Source: Streptomyces sp. M92
GTDB taxonomy: Bacteria > Actinomycetota > Actinomycetes > Streptomycetales > Streptomycetaceae
DNA: 64,000 nt
Direction of reading: 5' to 3'
NCBI RefSeq assembly: GCF_028473745.1
Contig: NZ_CP101137.1
Span: forward strand, 5,208,001 to 5,272,000
The notes under the pieces were generated by a model. It was not told the origin of the DNA. It saw only the letters and a list, made by a program, of their open reading frames with translations, and made no database searches. Within the stretch, counting starts at the first letter, position 1. Each line of letters starts with the position of its first letter. Positions 25,453 to 34,301 of the stretch are shown here, in pieces. Both the position numbers and the translations under genes were made by a program.

Positions 25453-26111
25453 GACCGCGCTCCGGTCAGTACGGGAGTCAGCCGCGCCCACGGATTGGGC
25501 AGCTCTCCCGGCACCGGCCCGGACACCGCCGCCCCACGCTCCCGCGCGGTGCGCACGGCGAGCGGTGCCAGCGCCTCCGGCACCCCGTACACCAGGTGGC
25601 ACATCCGCTCCGGCCGGTGCCGCAGCGTCCAGTCCGGCCGGCTGAACGCGGACACGTACACCGGCCAGGGCCCCTCGAAGGTGACCAGGAGATCGGCGAT
25701 CCGCGCATAGCCCGGTGCGGGATGGACCCCCGGGTTGAGCACGACGGTCGCCGAGCCCCGTCGGCGCAGCGCGCGCACCATCGCCCGGTACGCGGCGAGT
25801 TCGGTCGCCGCCGCACTCACCCGGTCCAGGAAGCACCCGTCGGCCCCGTACCACTCCCGGTGCCGCCGGGCGTCCTCGGCGACCTCCGCCGCCGCCCGCG
25901 TGCCGTAGTCCGTGTCGACGTAACCGAGCAGCCGGGCGCCCGCCGCGCGCAGCGCGCACGCCACCGAGGCGAAGGCGGGGTCGGGCTCGTCACCCGGGCC
26001 GTTCGCGGGGTTGAGGACGACCCCGTACGTGCGGTCGGCCGCCCTGACGAGCCGGTGCCAGGAGCCCGGGTCCTCGGCCGGGTGGACGTACAGCGGGATC
26101 AGCAGGCTCAC
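25449..26111 (-). CDS. Spherulin-4 / Sph3-like (GH135 family) protein
   Basis: A 220-residue protein of the spherulation-specific family 4. Visible family motifs are IPLYVHPAEDPGSW, VVLNPANGPGDEPD, LLGYVDTDYGTR, GCFLDRVS and LLVTFEGPW. Fungal Sph3 is a hydrolase of deacetylated galactosaminogalactan needed for its synthesis. In the FLDRV motif the residue after the Asp is Arg, where fungal Sph3 has Glu, so activity may differ. No signal peptide is seen, so it is probably cytoplasmic unless the start is wrong. The GTG at 26111 overlaps the upstream SDR stop (GTGA), and its own stop overlaps the GH114 start. Confidence 0.82.
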   Translation of the reverse strand: MSLLIPLYVHPAEDPGSWHRLVRAADRTYGVVLNPANGPGDEPDPAFASVACALRAAGARLLGYVDTDYGTRAAAEVAEDARRHREWYGADGCFLDRVSAAATELAAYRAMVRALRRRGSATVVLNPGVHPAPGYARIADLLVTFEGPWPVYVSAFSRPDWTLRHRPERMCHLVYGVPEALAPLAVRTARERGAAVSGPVPGELPNPWARLTPVLTGARS

Positions 26112-27028
26112 GACGGACGGTCGCCTTCCGGGGGCCGGGACGGGGCGCCGGCCGACCACAGGGCGGCCAGTGACTCGTCCAGCGAGTACGACGGCCGCCA
26201 GTCGAGGGCGGTGCGGGCGGCGGTGATGTCGGAGCACTGCCAGGACACCCGCTCCGAGCGTGCCGAGCCCGCGCCCTGTTCCTCGATCCGGCCGCGGAAG
26301 CCGGCGACGCCCGCGAGCGTCCGCACCAGCCGGCGCACCGGCACGGCCTCGCCGCCGCCGACGTTCAGCACGGACGGCAGCGGACCGGTGGCGGTCACCG
26401 CGCGCTCGGCGGCCCGCGCGACGTCGCGTACGTCGACGAAGTCCCGGTACGCCGACAGGTCGCCCAGCCGCAGCTCCGCGTCCGGGTCCGTGCCCGCCGC
26501 GCGCAGCAGACCGGTGACCCGGCCGGGCAGAGAGGTGACCGGCGCGCCGGGCCCCACCGGGTTGCCGACCCGCAGGACCACGGAGTCCAGCTCCGCGGCG
26601 GCGACGGTGACGGTGCCCGCCAGCTTGGTGGCGCCGTAGGCGGTCAGGGGCCGGGTCGGCGCCGACTCCGGCACCGGGACACGCTCCGTGCCCGGACCGT
26701 ACTCGGCGGCCGACCCCAGGTGGACCAGGCGGGCCGCGGGACGGGCCCGGCGCAGCGCCGCGCACAGCGCGGCCGGACCGCGGGCGTTGACCTCGGCGAG
26801 CGTCACCGGATCACCGCCGGTCGCGCCCGCGCAGTTGACCACGGTGTCGACGTCCGCCGCCGCCAGCACCCGCGTGAGCCGTTCGACGGTGTCGGTGGCC
26901 AGGTCGACGGGCAGGTCGGCGGCGGGGGAGCGGCCGCCGCCGAGGACCCGCGCGCCGGGCAGGGCGTGCAGCCGTTCGGCGACGTGGCCGCCCAGATAGC
27001 CGGTGAAACCCAGGACGAGGATGCGCAT
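26108..27028 (-). CDS. NAD(P)-dependent sugar epimerase/reductase (extended SDR)
   Basis: A 306-residue extended short-chain dehydrogenase. The nucleotide-binding motif GFTGYLGGHVAERL lies at the N terminus, followed by VNCAGATGG and VHLGSAAEYG (Ser). The catalytic YxxxK appears as AYGATKLAG. It resembles NDP-4-keto-sugar reductases and NDP-hexose epimerases. In this operon it could reduce or epimerise the 4-keto product of the dehydratase or supply a C4-epimer donor; the exact reaction is not readable. It starts seven bases after the nucleotidyltransferase stop. Confidence 0.85.
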   Translation of the reverse strand: MRILVLGFTGYLGGHVAERLHALPGARVLGGGRSPAADLPVDLATDTVERLTRVLAAADVDTVVNCAGATGGDPVTLAEVNARGPAALCAALRRARPAARLVHLGSAAEYGPGTERVPVPESAPTRPLTAYGATKLAGTVTVAAAELDSVVLRVGNPVGPGAPVTSLPGRVTGLLRAAGTDPDAELRLGDLSAYRDFVDVRDVARAAERAVTATGPLPSVLNVGGGEAVPVRRLVRTLAGVAGFRGRIEEQGAGSARSERVSWQCSDITAARTALDWRPSYSLDESLAALWSAGAPSRPPEGDRPS

Positions 27029-27035
27029 GCGGTGC

Positions 27036-27749
27036 TCAGGCTCCCTTGAGCAGCAGGGACTTGCGGCTGGTGAACTCCGCGTTGGCCCGGTCGTAGTCGT
27101 CGGGGCGGCCGATGTCGAGCCAGTAGCCGTCGAAGTCGTAGGCGTGCGGCGGGTTGCCCGACTTCAGCAGGTCGAGCACCAGCTCGTCGAAGCCCAGGGG
27201 CAGTCCGGCCGTGTACCCGTCGAGCGTCGACCGGGACAGCCCGTACACGCCCATGGAGACGCGGTAGTCCATGCTCGGCTTCTCGGTGAAGGCGACGACC
27301 CTGCTCGCGTCCGTGGTCAGGACGCCGAAGTCGATGTGCACCTTCCTGGCGTAGGTGGCGATGGTCAGCGGCGAGTCGGAGGCTCGGTGCCGGTTCAGTA
27401 CGTCGGCGTAGTCGAGGTCGGTGAGGATGTCGCCGTTCATCACCAGGAAGTGCTCCGGCAGCCGCTCGCGCATGGTGAGCAGCGGGCCCATGGTCCCCAG
27501 CGGGCTCTCCTCGGTCGAGTAGTCCACGGTCAGGCCCCACTGCGAGCCGTCGCCGACGTAGGCGCGGATGATCTCGCCGAGGTGGCCTATCGCGACCGTG
27601 CAGCCGGTGAAGCCGGCCGAGGCGAGCTGGCGCAGGACGATCTCCAGGATGGCGTGCTGGTCGCCGATGGGCACGAGCGGCTTGGGCAGCGCGGTGGTGT
27701 AGGGCCGCAGCCGGACGCCCTTGCCGCCGGCCAGGATCACTGCGTGCAT
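27036..27749 (-). CDS. Sugar-phosphate nucleotidyltransferase
   Basis: A 237-residue NDP-sugar pyrophosphorylase. The signature LAGGKGVRLRPYTTALPKPLVPIGD is at the N terminus (the pyrophosphorylase loop GGKGVRLRP with its Lys). VMNGDILTDLDYAD supplies the metal Asp, and FTEKPSMDYRVSMGVYG and WLDIGRPDDYDRA complete the fold. It forms NDP-sugar from a sugar-1-phosphate and NTP; the nucleotide and sugar are not determined, but the family includes GDP-mannose, dTDP-glucose and LegF-type enzymes. It probably provides an activated donor for the glycosyltransferase of the operon. Confidence 0.87.
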   Translation of the reverse strand: MHAVILAGGKGVRLRPYTTALPKPLVPIGDQHAILEIVLRQLASAGFTGCTVAIGHLGEIIRAYVGDGSQWGLTVDYSTEESPLGTMGPLLTMRERLPEHFLVMNGDILTDLDYADVLNRHRASDSPLTIATYARKVHIDFGVLTTDASRVVAFTEKPSMDYRVSMGVYGLSRSTLDGYTAGLPLGFDELVLDLLKSGNPPHAYDFDGYWLDIGRPDDYDRANAEFTSRKSLLLKGA

Positions 27750-27784
27750 GAGGTTCCCCCTCGGTGGACGTGTGCCGGACGTGG

Positions 27785-28786
27785 TCAGATGTTGTAGATG
27801 CCGGTCTTGTAGCGGGCGAGGTTGGCCGGGTCGCGGAAGAACTCCACGGTCTGCGCGAGGCCCTGCACCAGGTCGTGCGCCGGAGCCCAGCCGGTTGCCC
27901 CGCGCAGCCGGGTCGCGTCCGCGACCAGCCGCATCACCTCGGAGTTCGCGGGCCGCAACCGCCGCTCGTCCTCCCGTACGTCGAGCGCGGTGTCCATCAC
28001 CTTGCCGATGAGCGCGACCAGGTCGCCGACGGAGATCTCGCCACCGGTACCGGCGTTGAAGGTACGGCCCACGACCCGCTCGGCGGGGGCGGTGCCGACG
28101 GCGAGGAAGGCCTGCGCGGTGTCCTTGACGAAGGTGAAGTCCCGGGTGGGGCGCAGGTCGCCGAGGGTGATGGTCCGCTCCCCGGCCGCCACCTGCCCGA
28201 TGACCGTCGGGATCACCGCCCGCATCGACTGGCGGGGCCCGTAGGTGTTGAACGGCCGCAGCGTCACCACCGGCGTGTCGAAACTGGCGTGGTAGCTGTC
28301 CGCCAGCCGGTCGCCGCCCGCCTTGGACGCGGCGTACGGCGACTGGGTGTGGATCGGGTGCTCCTCGGTGATCGGCACGGTCCGCGCGGTGCCGTAGGTC
28401 TCGCTGGTGGAGGTGTGCACCAGCCGGGGCGTGCCCTGGGCGCGCACCGCCTCCAGCACGTTCAGGGTGCCGGTGACGTTGGTGTCCACGTAGCTGTGCG
28501 GTGCCTGGTAGGAGTACGGGATCGCGATGAGCGCGGCCAGGTGGTAGACGCAGTCGGCGCCCTCGACGAGGTGGCGGACCGAGCCGGGGTCGCGGACGTC
28601 GCCGAGGACGATCTCGACCTGGTCGAGGACGTCGGGGGAGAGGGTCTCCAGCCAGCCGTAGGAGGAGAAGGAGTTGTACTGCGCCATGGCCCTCACGCGG
28701 TGCCCGGAGGCGACCAGCGCCTCGGTAAGGTGGGAGCCGATGAAGCCCTCGGCTCCGGTGACGGCGGCGAGCGGTGTGGCGGTCAC
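27785..28786 (-). CDS. LegB-like NDP-sugar 4,6-dehydratase (extended SDR)
   Basis: A 333-residue extended SDR closely resembling LegB-type UDP-GlcNAc 4,6-dehydratases. It has TGAEGFIGSHLTEAL at the NAD site, AQYNSFSSYGWLE, HLAALIAIPYSY, VHTSTSETYGTA, SPYAASKAGGD (YxxxK) and RPFNTYGPRQSMRAVIP. It would create an NDP-4-keto-6-deoxy sugar, so the polymer may contain a deoxyamino sugar rather than plain GalNAc. The GTG start at 28786 has AAGGAC seven bases upstream; the longer frame to 28900 is proline-rich and unlikely. It lies between the membrane protein and the nucleotidyltransferase. Confidence 0.88.
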   Translation of the reverse strand: MTATPLAAVTGAEGFIGSHLTEALVASGHRVRAMAQYNSFSSYGWLETLSPDVLDQVEIVLGDVRDPGSVRHLVEGADCVYHLAALIAIPYSYQAPHSYVDTNVTGTLNVLEAVRAQGTPRLVHTSTSETYGTARTVPITEEHPIHTQSPYAASKAGGDRLADSYHASFDTPVVTLRPFNTYGPRQSMRAVIPTVIGQVAAGERTITLGDLRPTRDFTFVKDTAQAFLAVGTAPAERVVGRTFNAGTGGEISVGDLVALIGKVMDTALDVREDERRLRPANSEVMRLVADATRLRGATGWAPAHDLVQGLAQTVEFFRDPANLARYKTGIYNI

Positions 28787-28892
28787 GCGGGGTCCTTCCG
28801 GTCGGTGGACGGGCGGGTGGATCGCTGGGTTGTGAGGCGCGGGCGGCGGACCGCTCGTGTCCGGTGGCGGTACGGCGGTGGCGCCGCGGGTC

Positions 28893-30302
28893 TCACGCAT
28901 GGGCCGCCGGCCGGCCCAGCAGCCGCAGCACGCTCGCGGTGAGACAGAGCGCCGCGCCGCCGCAGCACAGGGCCAGGGCCGTCGCCGGACCCGGCGGGAG
29001 CCCGGCCAGGAGGACCGTGCCGGTGCCGGCGGCCGCCGTCAGGCACAGGACGGCCGGCAGCCAGGCCACCCCGAAGGCCTGGAGCAGCAGGGACGTCCAC
29101 AGCACCGCCGCGAGCAGCAGCAGCGTGACGGGATCGGCGTCCACCAGCAGCGCGGCGGGCAGCAGCGGGCCGAGGTAGGCCAGCAGACAGCCGGCGAGGA
29201 CGGCGGCGGACCGCACCCGGAAGCCGGCGGGGGTGGCGGTGCTCCGCAGCGCGGCCACCGACAGGCCCCGGTACCGGTACAGCAGCCACTCCGCCGGTCC
29301 CATGCTCAGCGTCAGCACGACCACCGCCCACGGGTGGTGACGCCCCGCCAGGAACACCAGCGACCCGGCGGCCAGCCCGAACAGGCCGTACGGCAGCGAG
29401 CCCAGCGGGTGCGGGCGGGCGGCGTTGGGGGCCGGCGCGGTGCCGAGCGCGCCGCGCAGCGCCCACCCCGCCGCGGTCACCGCGCCGAGCAGGGACAGCA
29501 GGGGCAGCCCCGCCCGCAGGACGTCGCCGGGATCCCACCACGGCAGCGTCGCCGCACCGGCGGTCACCGGCGCGAGCGCGGCCAGCAGGAGCCGCTCCCG
29601 GCCCAGCACCAGCAGCACCCCGGCCGCCGCGAGATACCCCGACTGCGCCGTCACCGCGAGGGCCGCCGCCCCGGACCCGGCGAGCCACACCCCGGCCGCG
29701 GTCGCCGCGAGGGCGCCCACGGGCGCTCCCTTGGCGAGGGTGCGGCCCGCTTCCCGCCGCCCGGTCGTCAGCCGCAGGTACGCCCGGTGGCCCAGCGCCT
29801 GGTTCCACGCCCAGGACAGGAGGCCGGCCACCACCAGGGCCCGTACCGTCCCCTCGGCGGGCAGCAGGTGCCCCGCGAGCGCGTAGGCCAGGCCCGGCAG
29901 CGCGAACAACGCGCCCCGCAGCGCGCACCGCACGTGGTCGGGCCGCCAGGGGTCGGCGGGGCGCGGAGGGTCGGGGAAGCTGCGCGGCACCCGCTCGTAC
30001 AGTGCCGTGGCGAGCGAGAACAGGTCGCGGTGCCCGTACCGCTGCGCGATCACCTCGCCGGTCAGCCCCTCGGACTCCAGCAGCGCGGCCACCTCGTACG
30101 GATGGACGGCGGGTGCGACGCGGTCGGCGAGTTCGGCGGCCAGCCGGTCGACCGCCTCGCGCCGGACGTCGTGGCCGGGGCGGACCAGGGCGAGCGTGTG
30201 CTGGTCGGACCCGCGCACGGCGGGGGCGCGTCCGGTCGCGAGCCGGAGCGCCAGCGTGTCCTGTTCCGGGCCGCCCGGTTCGAGGGCCATGGGTCCGCTC
30301 AT
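28893..30302 (-). CDS. Polytopic membrane protein of the polysaccharide operon
   Basis: A 469-residue protein. The first 120 or so residues are soluble, with a segment VHPYEVAALLESEGLTGEVI and QRYGHRDLFSLATALYERVP. About ten to twelve hydrophobic segments then run to the C terminus. It matches no family I can name with certainty. Position next to a PelF-type glycosyltransferase suggests the polymer exporter or synthase membrane subunit (PelG/PelE role). The ATG at 30302 overlaps the glycosyltransferase stop by four bases, so the two are translationally coupled. Confidence 0.75.
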   Translation of the reverse strand: MSGPMALEPGGPEQDTLALRLATGRAPAVRGSDQHTLALVRPGHDVRREAVDRLAAELADRVAPAVHPYEVAALLESEGLTGEVIAQRYGHRDLFSLATALYERVPRSFPDPPRPADPWRPDHVRCALRGALFALPGLAYALAGHLLPAEGTVRALVVAGLLSWAWNQALGHRAYLRLTTGRREAGRTLAKGAPVGALAATAAGVWLAGSGAAALAVTAQSGYLAAAGVLLVLGRERLLLAALAPVTAGAATLPWWDPGDVLRAGLPLLSLLGAVTAAGWALRGALGTAPAPNAARPHPLGSLPYGLFGLAAGSLVFLAGRHHPWAVVVLTLSMGPAEWLLYRYRGLSVAALRSTATPAGFRVRSAAVLAGCLLAYLGPLLPAALLVDADPVTLLLLAAVLWTSLLLQAFGVAWLPAVLCLTAAAGTGTVLLAGLPPGPATALALCCGGAALCLTASVLRLLGRPAAHA

Positions 30303-31822
30303 CCGGTCGCACTCCCCACCGGTGTCCCGCCCGCCGCCGCGAACGCGCCGTCGGTGACGGAGGCGGGCGTGGCCGCGCCGCCGAACGCCGACAGCTCCAG
30401 GTAGACGGACCGGAAGGTGTCGATGGTCTGGCGGAGGGTGAACTGCTCGATCACCCTCAGCCGGGCCGCCTCGCCCATCGCCCGGCGCCGCCCGGCGTCG
30501 CGCAGCAGCTCCAGCGCCGCGGCGGCCATGGCGGCCGGGTCGCGCGGCGGTACCACGAGCCCGGCGCCGCCGACCGCCTCCCGGACGCCGCCGACGTCCG
30601 TGGAGACGGTCGCCCGCCCGCACGACATGGCCTCGATCAGCGTGAACGGGAAGCCCTCGCTGATGCTGGACAGCATCACCACGTTTCCGGCGGCGTAGGC
30701 GTCCTTGATGTCCTCGACCCGGCCCTCGAAGGCGACCGCGTCCCCTTGGCCGAGCTCCGCCGCCAGCGCCTCGCAGCGGTCCCGGTAGGCCTCGCCGCCG
30801 CGTGGCGTGCCGCCGAACAACCGCAGCCTGGCGTCGGGCAGTTCGGCCCGCACCAGGGCGAAGGCGCGGATCAGGGTCTCCAGGTCCTTGATCGGGTCGA
30901 CCCGCCCGGCCCAGCTGAGCACGGGTCGCGCGGGCTCGGGCCCGGCCGGCGGGAACGCCGCCGGGTCGACGCCGTTGTAGACCGTGCGTATGGACTGGGG
31001 CGCGGCGCCGCCCTGTTCCTCCCACAGCCGGTTGTAGCGGTTGCCCGGGGTGATCAGGGCGGCCCGCCGGTAGGTCTCCTCGGCCAGCAGCCGGAAGAAG
31101 CCCAGCAGGAGCGCCTTGACCGGCCAGCGGTAGGGGGCGGTGCGGTAGCCGAGGTAGCGCTCGCGCAGATAGACGCCGTGCTCCGTCAGCAGCAGGGGCA
31201 CCCCGTGACGTTCCAGCCCGGCCAGGCCCGGCAGCACGGCGACACCGCCGCTGACCGCGTGCGCCACGCCCTGTTCCGGGTACGGCGCGGCCAGCGGACG
31301 CAGGGCGTGCTCCAGCAGCGCGGTCGCGGTCACCGCGTCGTGCAGGGAGGGCCGGGCCTCGCGCACGGGCAGCCCCGGCCGGTTCCAGACCGCAGTGAGG
31401 ACGGAGATCGCCCGGTCGCCCCGCAGGAACGGGCTGAGCACGCCGTCCGCGGCGGCCCGCGCCAGCCGGTACAGGGCGGGAGCGAACCCGTCCTCGGCAC
31501 GCGGATCGAGCAGCGCGGTCACGAACCGCTCGTAGTCGGCGGCGAGCCGGTCGGCCCGGCGCCGCCGGGGAGCGCGCCCGTCGGGAGCGGCCCCCCACAT
31601 GGGGACGGAGACGACCCGGCCGACGTGCGCCGGAACGTCCCAGACCACCGGTTCACGGCCGGTGCCGGTGACGGCGATGACGTCGAAGTCGAGGTCGGGC
31701 ATGCCGGTGACGAGCTGGTCGCACCAGACGCTCACGCCGCCGTGACTGTGCGGGTAGGTGCCTTCGGTGAGCAGGGTGACGCGCGACGCGCCGGAGCGTC
31801 GCGCGCCGTGGGGAACGTGCAT
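30299..31822 (-). CDS. PelF-type GT4 glycosyltransferase
   Basis: A 507-residue cytoplasmic retaining glycosyltransferase. The N terminus RVTLLTEGTYPHSHGGVSVWCDQL is the signature of the PelF group, with its extra N-terminal domain. The C-terminal GT4 half has LLTEHGVYLRERYLGY, TVYNGVDPAAF, VLSWAGRVDPIKD, LFGGTP and the E-x7-E motif SEGFPFTLIEAMSCG. PelF enzymes polymerise UDP-sugars (GalNAc/GlcNAc in Pel) at the membrane. It is the probable polymerase of the operon, coupled by ATGA to the membrane protein. Confidence 0.92.
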   Translation of the reverse strand: MHVPHGARRSGASRVTLLTEGTYPHSHGGVSVWCDQLVTGMPDLDFDVIAVTGTGREPVVWDVPAHVGRVVSVPMWGAAPDGRAPRRRRADRLAADYERFVTALLDPRAEDGFAPALYRLARAAADGVLSPFLRGDRAISVLTAVWNRPGLPVREARPSLHDAVTATALLEHALRPLAAPYPEQGVAHAVSGGVAVLPGLAGLERHGVPLLLTEHGVYLRERYLGYRTAPYRWPVKALLLGFFRLLAEETYRRAALITPGNRYNRLWEEQGGAAPQSIRTVYNGVDPAAFPPAGPEPARPVLSWAGRVDPIKDLETLIRAFALVRAELPDARLRLFGGTPRGGEAYRDRCEALAAELGQGDAVAFEGRVEDIKDAYAAGNVVMLSSISEGFPFTLIEAMSCGRATVSTDVGGVREAVGGAGLVVPPRDPAAMAAAALELLRDAGRRRAMGEAARLRVIEQFTLRQTIDTFRSVYLELSAFGGAATPASVTDGAFAAAGGTPVGSATG

Positions 31823-31875
31823 GGCTGTGCTCCACGGCCGAGGTGGGTGTGCGGTCCTCCGGTGACGTGCCGTGC

Positions 31876-34017
31876 TCAGCGCTGTGCGCCGTACGGCACC
31901 GGTTCGGTCACGCCGGCCGGCACCCGGGTGCGGGGCGCGGTGGGGACGGCGGGGCCGGTCCGGTCGGCCGGGAGGGTGACCCCGTCGCCGGGCACGGCGG
32001 CCGAGGGCGGGAGGGTGAGGGCGAGCGTTCCGCCGGACGTGTTCGTCCAGCCGGAGAGCGCGCCGGCGTAGGCGTCGCCGAAGCCCGTGCCGCCCTGCCG
32101 GGTGCCCTCGGGCATCGTCGCCGTCACGGCCACCCCGTCGGGTGCCCGCACGGTGACGGCGTCGCCGACGCGGTAGGCGGTGACCTGTCCGGCGTCGACC
32201 GCGTTCCGCCAGGCGGCGCGGCGCCGCATCTCGACGCCGATGTCCGCCATGCGGAGGTTCACCACGGGGGCGCTGTCGGCGAACAGGCTGTCGTAGCCCC
32301 CCAGTACGCCGTCCAGGACGGGGTAGGCGATGCGGTCCTCGGCGAGGTTCGACTGGTGGATGAAGTGCGGCCTGGGATCGTTGGACAGGACGTGTCCGAG
32401 CGCGATCCGCGTCTCCAGCGGCACGATGTGCCCTGCGTAGCCGGTGGCCGGGTCCAGCGGGGCGGACAGGCAGGTGGACGTCGCGGGGTTGTCCTCGCAG
32501 ATGCCGCTGCCGCCCTGGGCGCGGCTGGTGTAGATCCAGTTGTACTCGTCGACCTGCTCGGCCGCCCGGCCCGCGTTGTAGAAGATGTTCATCGGGTAGC
32601 GGGAGACCGTCGTGGCGCTGCCGACCCGCCGCTGGACGGGGTCGCGGGAGTTGTCCGAGGCGAGCCAGGCGATGCCGGTGTCCGTGAGGGCGGGGCCCAG
32701 GTTGGGGTTGTCCTCGGGCTGCTGCGGGGTGACCTTCAGGCCGGAGTGCTCGCCCGTCACCAACTCGTCGTTCCTCTGGGGGAGTCCGGCCGTCTCGCCC
32801 CAGACGCGGTTGGTGGCGATCTCGTCGGCGATCTCGTTCCGGCTGACCCACTGGGTGCTGCCGTCGGGGTCGGTCGCGCACTTCCACGGCACGACGGTGA
32901 CGTCCTGCCGGCAGCCCAGGAAGGCGTGCGTGTAGGTGTGGTTGATCCAGCGGAAGCGGCCGCGGTCGGCGATCAGCTTGTCGGCGAGCGGGTCCGCGCC
33001 ACCGTTGTCCTGGCGGTGGTCGACGCTCCCGGAGCCGTTGTAGGCGAGGTCGAGGGTGAAGTCCCGGCTCTCCTGCCAGGCGGTGGCGTGGTCGACGTCG
33101 GCCGGGACCATGCGGATCGGGTTCGGTGTGCCCTCGCCCGGCGGGCAGTCCACGTCGCCCGGCGTGCAGTTGAGCTCGGTGTCCCAGCGGTCGTCGGCCG
33201 CGAAGACGTCGTCCACGTGCACGGCGAAGTAGTTGCGGTCGGCGCCCAGGTGGACGCCCCCGGTCATCCACTCCACGATGCCCCGGGCCAGCAGCCGGAA
33301 CTGCTGCTGGTGCCGGTTGTAGACGAAGGTGACGACCAGTTCGCGCCGCCCGTCGTGCCGGTACTCGCCGACCAGCGAGCCCTTCGTGGGCCGCCCCGGG
33401 ATCGCGGCCTGGACGTAGGGCACGAAGTCGGCGCCGGGGGCGGGTGTCGAGAGGTAGGCGTAGGACTCGCCCACGGTGGGGGAGTTGTCCTCGAACGGCA
33501 CCGCTGCGTCCAGGTACCCGAAGGGCCCGGACCGCCCCGCCTCGGTCACCTCGGCTCGGACACCGTCGACGCTGCCGGCGTACCCGGCGCCGACGGCGGG
33601 CTGGAGTCCGACCTCGGGGCGGGCGTACGTGTAGGCGTCGACCTGCGGGATCTCGTAGGCGCGTTCGTAGTCGGCGAGCGCGGTCATCTCGGCGGAGCCC
33701 GTCGGGAAGGGGTTGTCGTTGGGCAGGACGACGGCCTGGAACCGGGCGCGCGGACGTCCGTCCACGGTGTCCGCGAGGAACTCCGCGTCGATCACGGGCC
33801 GGCCGGCGTCCCGCAGGTCGACCTCCGTGTACGGCGTGCCCGCGGTCTCCAGTTCGGCGGCGACGGCGTCGGTGGCCGGGCCGCCGTCGGTCACGACCAG
33901 CACCCGCAGGTCGATGCGCGGGGCCGGTGCGTCGGCATGTACCGGCCCGGCCGGTAGAGCGAGCGACGCGATCAGCGCGCCCACTGCGAGCGCCGTGGTG
34001 CGTATGGTCCGCTTCAT
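31876..34017 (-). CDS. Secreted polysaccharide deacetylase, Agd3/CE18-like
   Basis: A 713-residue secreted protein, first in the operon. A signal peptide (about 1-28, ending VHADA) precedes a Rossmann-like N-terminal domain (LRVLVVTDGGPATDAVAAEL) and a beta-rich module. The deacetylase domain has a metal/base pair Asp269-Asp270 in HVDDVF and His360/His364 in NHTYTHAFLG, the NodB-type D and HxxxH motifs. IHQSNLAEDR follows. The architecture fits fungal Agd3 (CBM87-CE18), which deacetylates galactosaminogalactan, and is functionally parallel to PelA. It would deacetylate the polymer outside the cell and make it cationic and adhesive. Confidence 0.83.
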   Translation of the reverse strand: MKRTIRTTALAVGALIASLALPAGPVHADAPAPRIDLRVLVVTDGGPATDAVAAELETAGTPYTEVDLRDAGRPVIDAEFLADTVDGRPRARFQAVVLPNDNPFPTGSAEMTALADYERAYEIPQVDAYTYARPEVGLQPAVGAGYAGSVDGVRAEVTEAGRSGPFGYLDAAVPFEDNSPTVGESYAYLSTPAPGADFVPYVQAAIPGRPTKGSLVGEYRHDGRRELVVTFVYNRHQQQFRLLARGIVEWMTGGVHLGADRNYFAVHVDDVFAADDRWDTELNCTPGDVDCPPGEGTPNPIRMVPADVDHATAWQESRDFTLDLAYNGSGSVDHRQDNGGADPLADKLIADRGRFRWINHTYTHAFLGCRQDVTVVPWKCATDPDGSTQWVSRNEIADEIATNRVWGETAGLPQRNDELVTGEHSGLKVTPQQPEDNPNLGPALTDTGIAWLASDNSRDPVQRRVGSATTVSRYPMNIFYNAGRAAEQVDEYNWIYTSRAQGGSGICEDNPATSTCLSAPLDPATGYAGHIVPLETRIALGHVLSNDPRPHFIHQSNLAEDRIAYPVLDGVLGGYDSLFADSAPVVNLRMADIGVEMRRRAAWRNAVDAGQVTAYRVGDAVTVRAPDGVAVTATMPEGTRQGGTGFGDAYAGALSGWTNTSGGTLALTLPPSAAVPGDGVTLPADRTGPAVPTAPRTRVPAGVTEPVPYGAQR

Positions 34018-34203
34018 GCGGTGTGATTCCCTCCCCCGGGCAGGGGCGGACAGGCTCCTGCCGGAGCCCGCTCCTCCCCGTGACCACGCCGTCGCCCCCC
34101 TGAGACGCCGGTCGTCGACGTTTCCGTCGCGTCACATAGTGATGCGCGTGTGGAGCTTTTGTGTGCCCGCTGCGGAACTTGACGGAAAAGTGCGTGTGTC
34201 CAT

Positions 34204-34251
34204 GTGCCCGTAACGGGCACGGTCGTGAGCGGTCGGCCGACGCGTCGGCCG
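34204..34251. promoter_or_regulatory. Two adjacent palindromes upstream of the polysaccharide operon
   Basis: GTGCCCGT-A-ACGGGCAC (34204-34220) and the zero-loop 18-bp CGGCCGACG with its complement (34234-34251) lie 187-234 bp before the deacetylase start. The 34018-34404 gap holds no gene; no firm -10/-35 was found. They are candidates for operator sites. Confidence 0.45.
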
Positions 34252-34301
34252 TGTGCGGCGGACGGGGCATCAAGCCCCTGTGCTGCCGCGAGTCGCCGAG
34301 C

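Noticed and set aside
28787..28900. Longer N terminus of the LegB-like dehydratase (start at 28900)
   Set aside because: The added residues are Pro/Thr-rich and unlike the family; the GTG at 28786 has a good ribosome site directly before the NAD-binding fold.
30002..32071. Plus-strand frame of 689 codons over the glycosyltransferase region
   Set aside because: Antisense shadow of the membrane protein and PelF-type gene; no recognisable domain.
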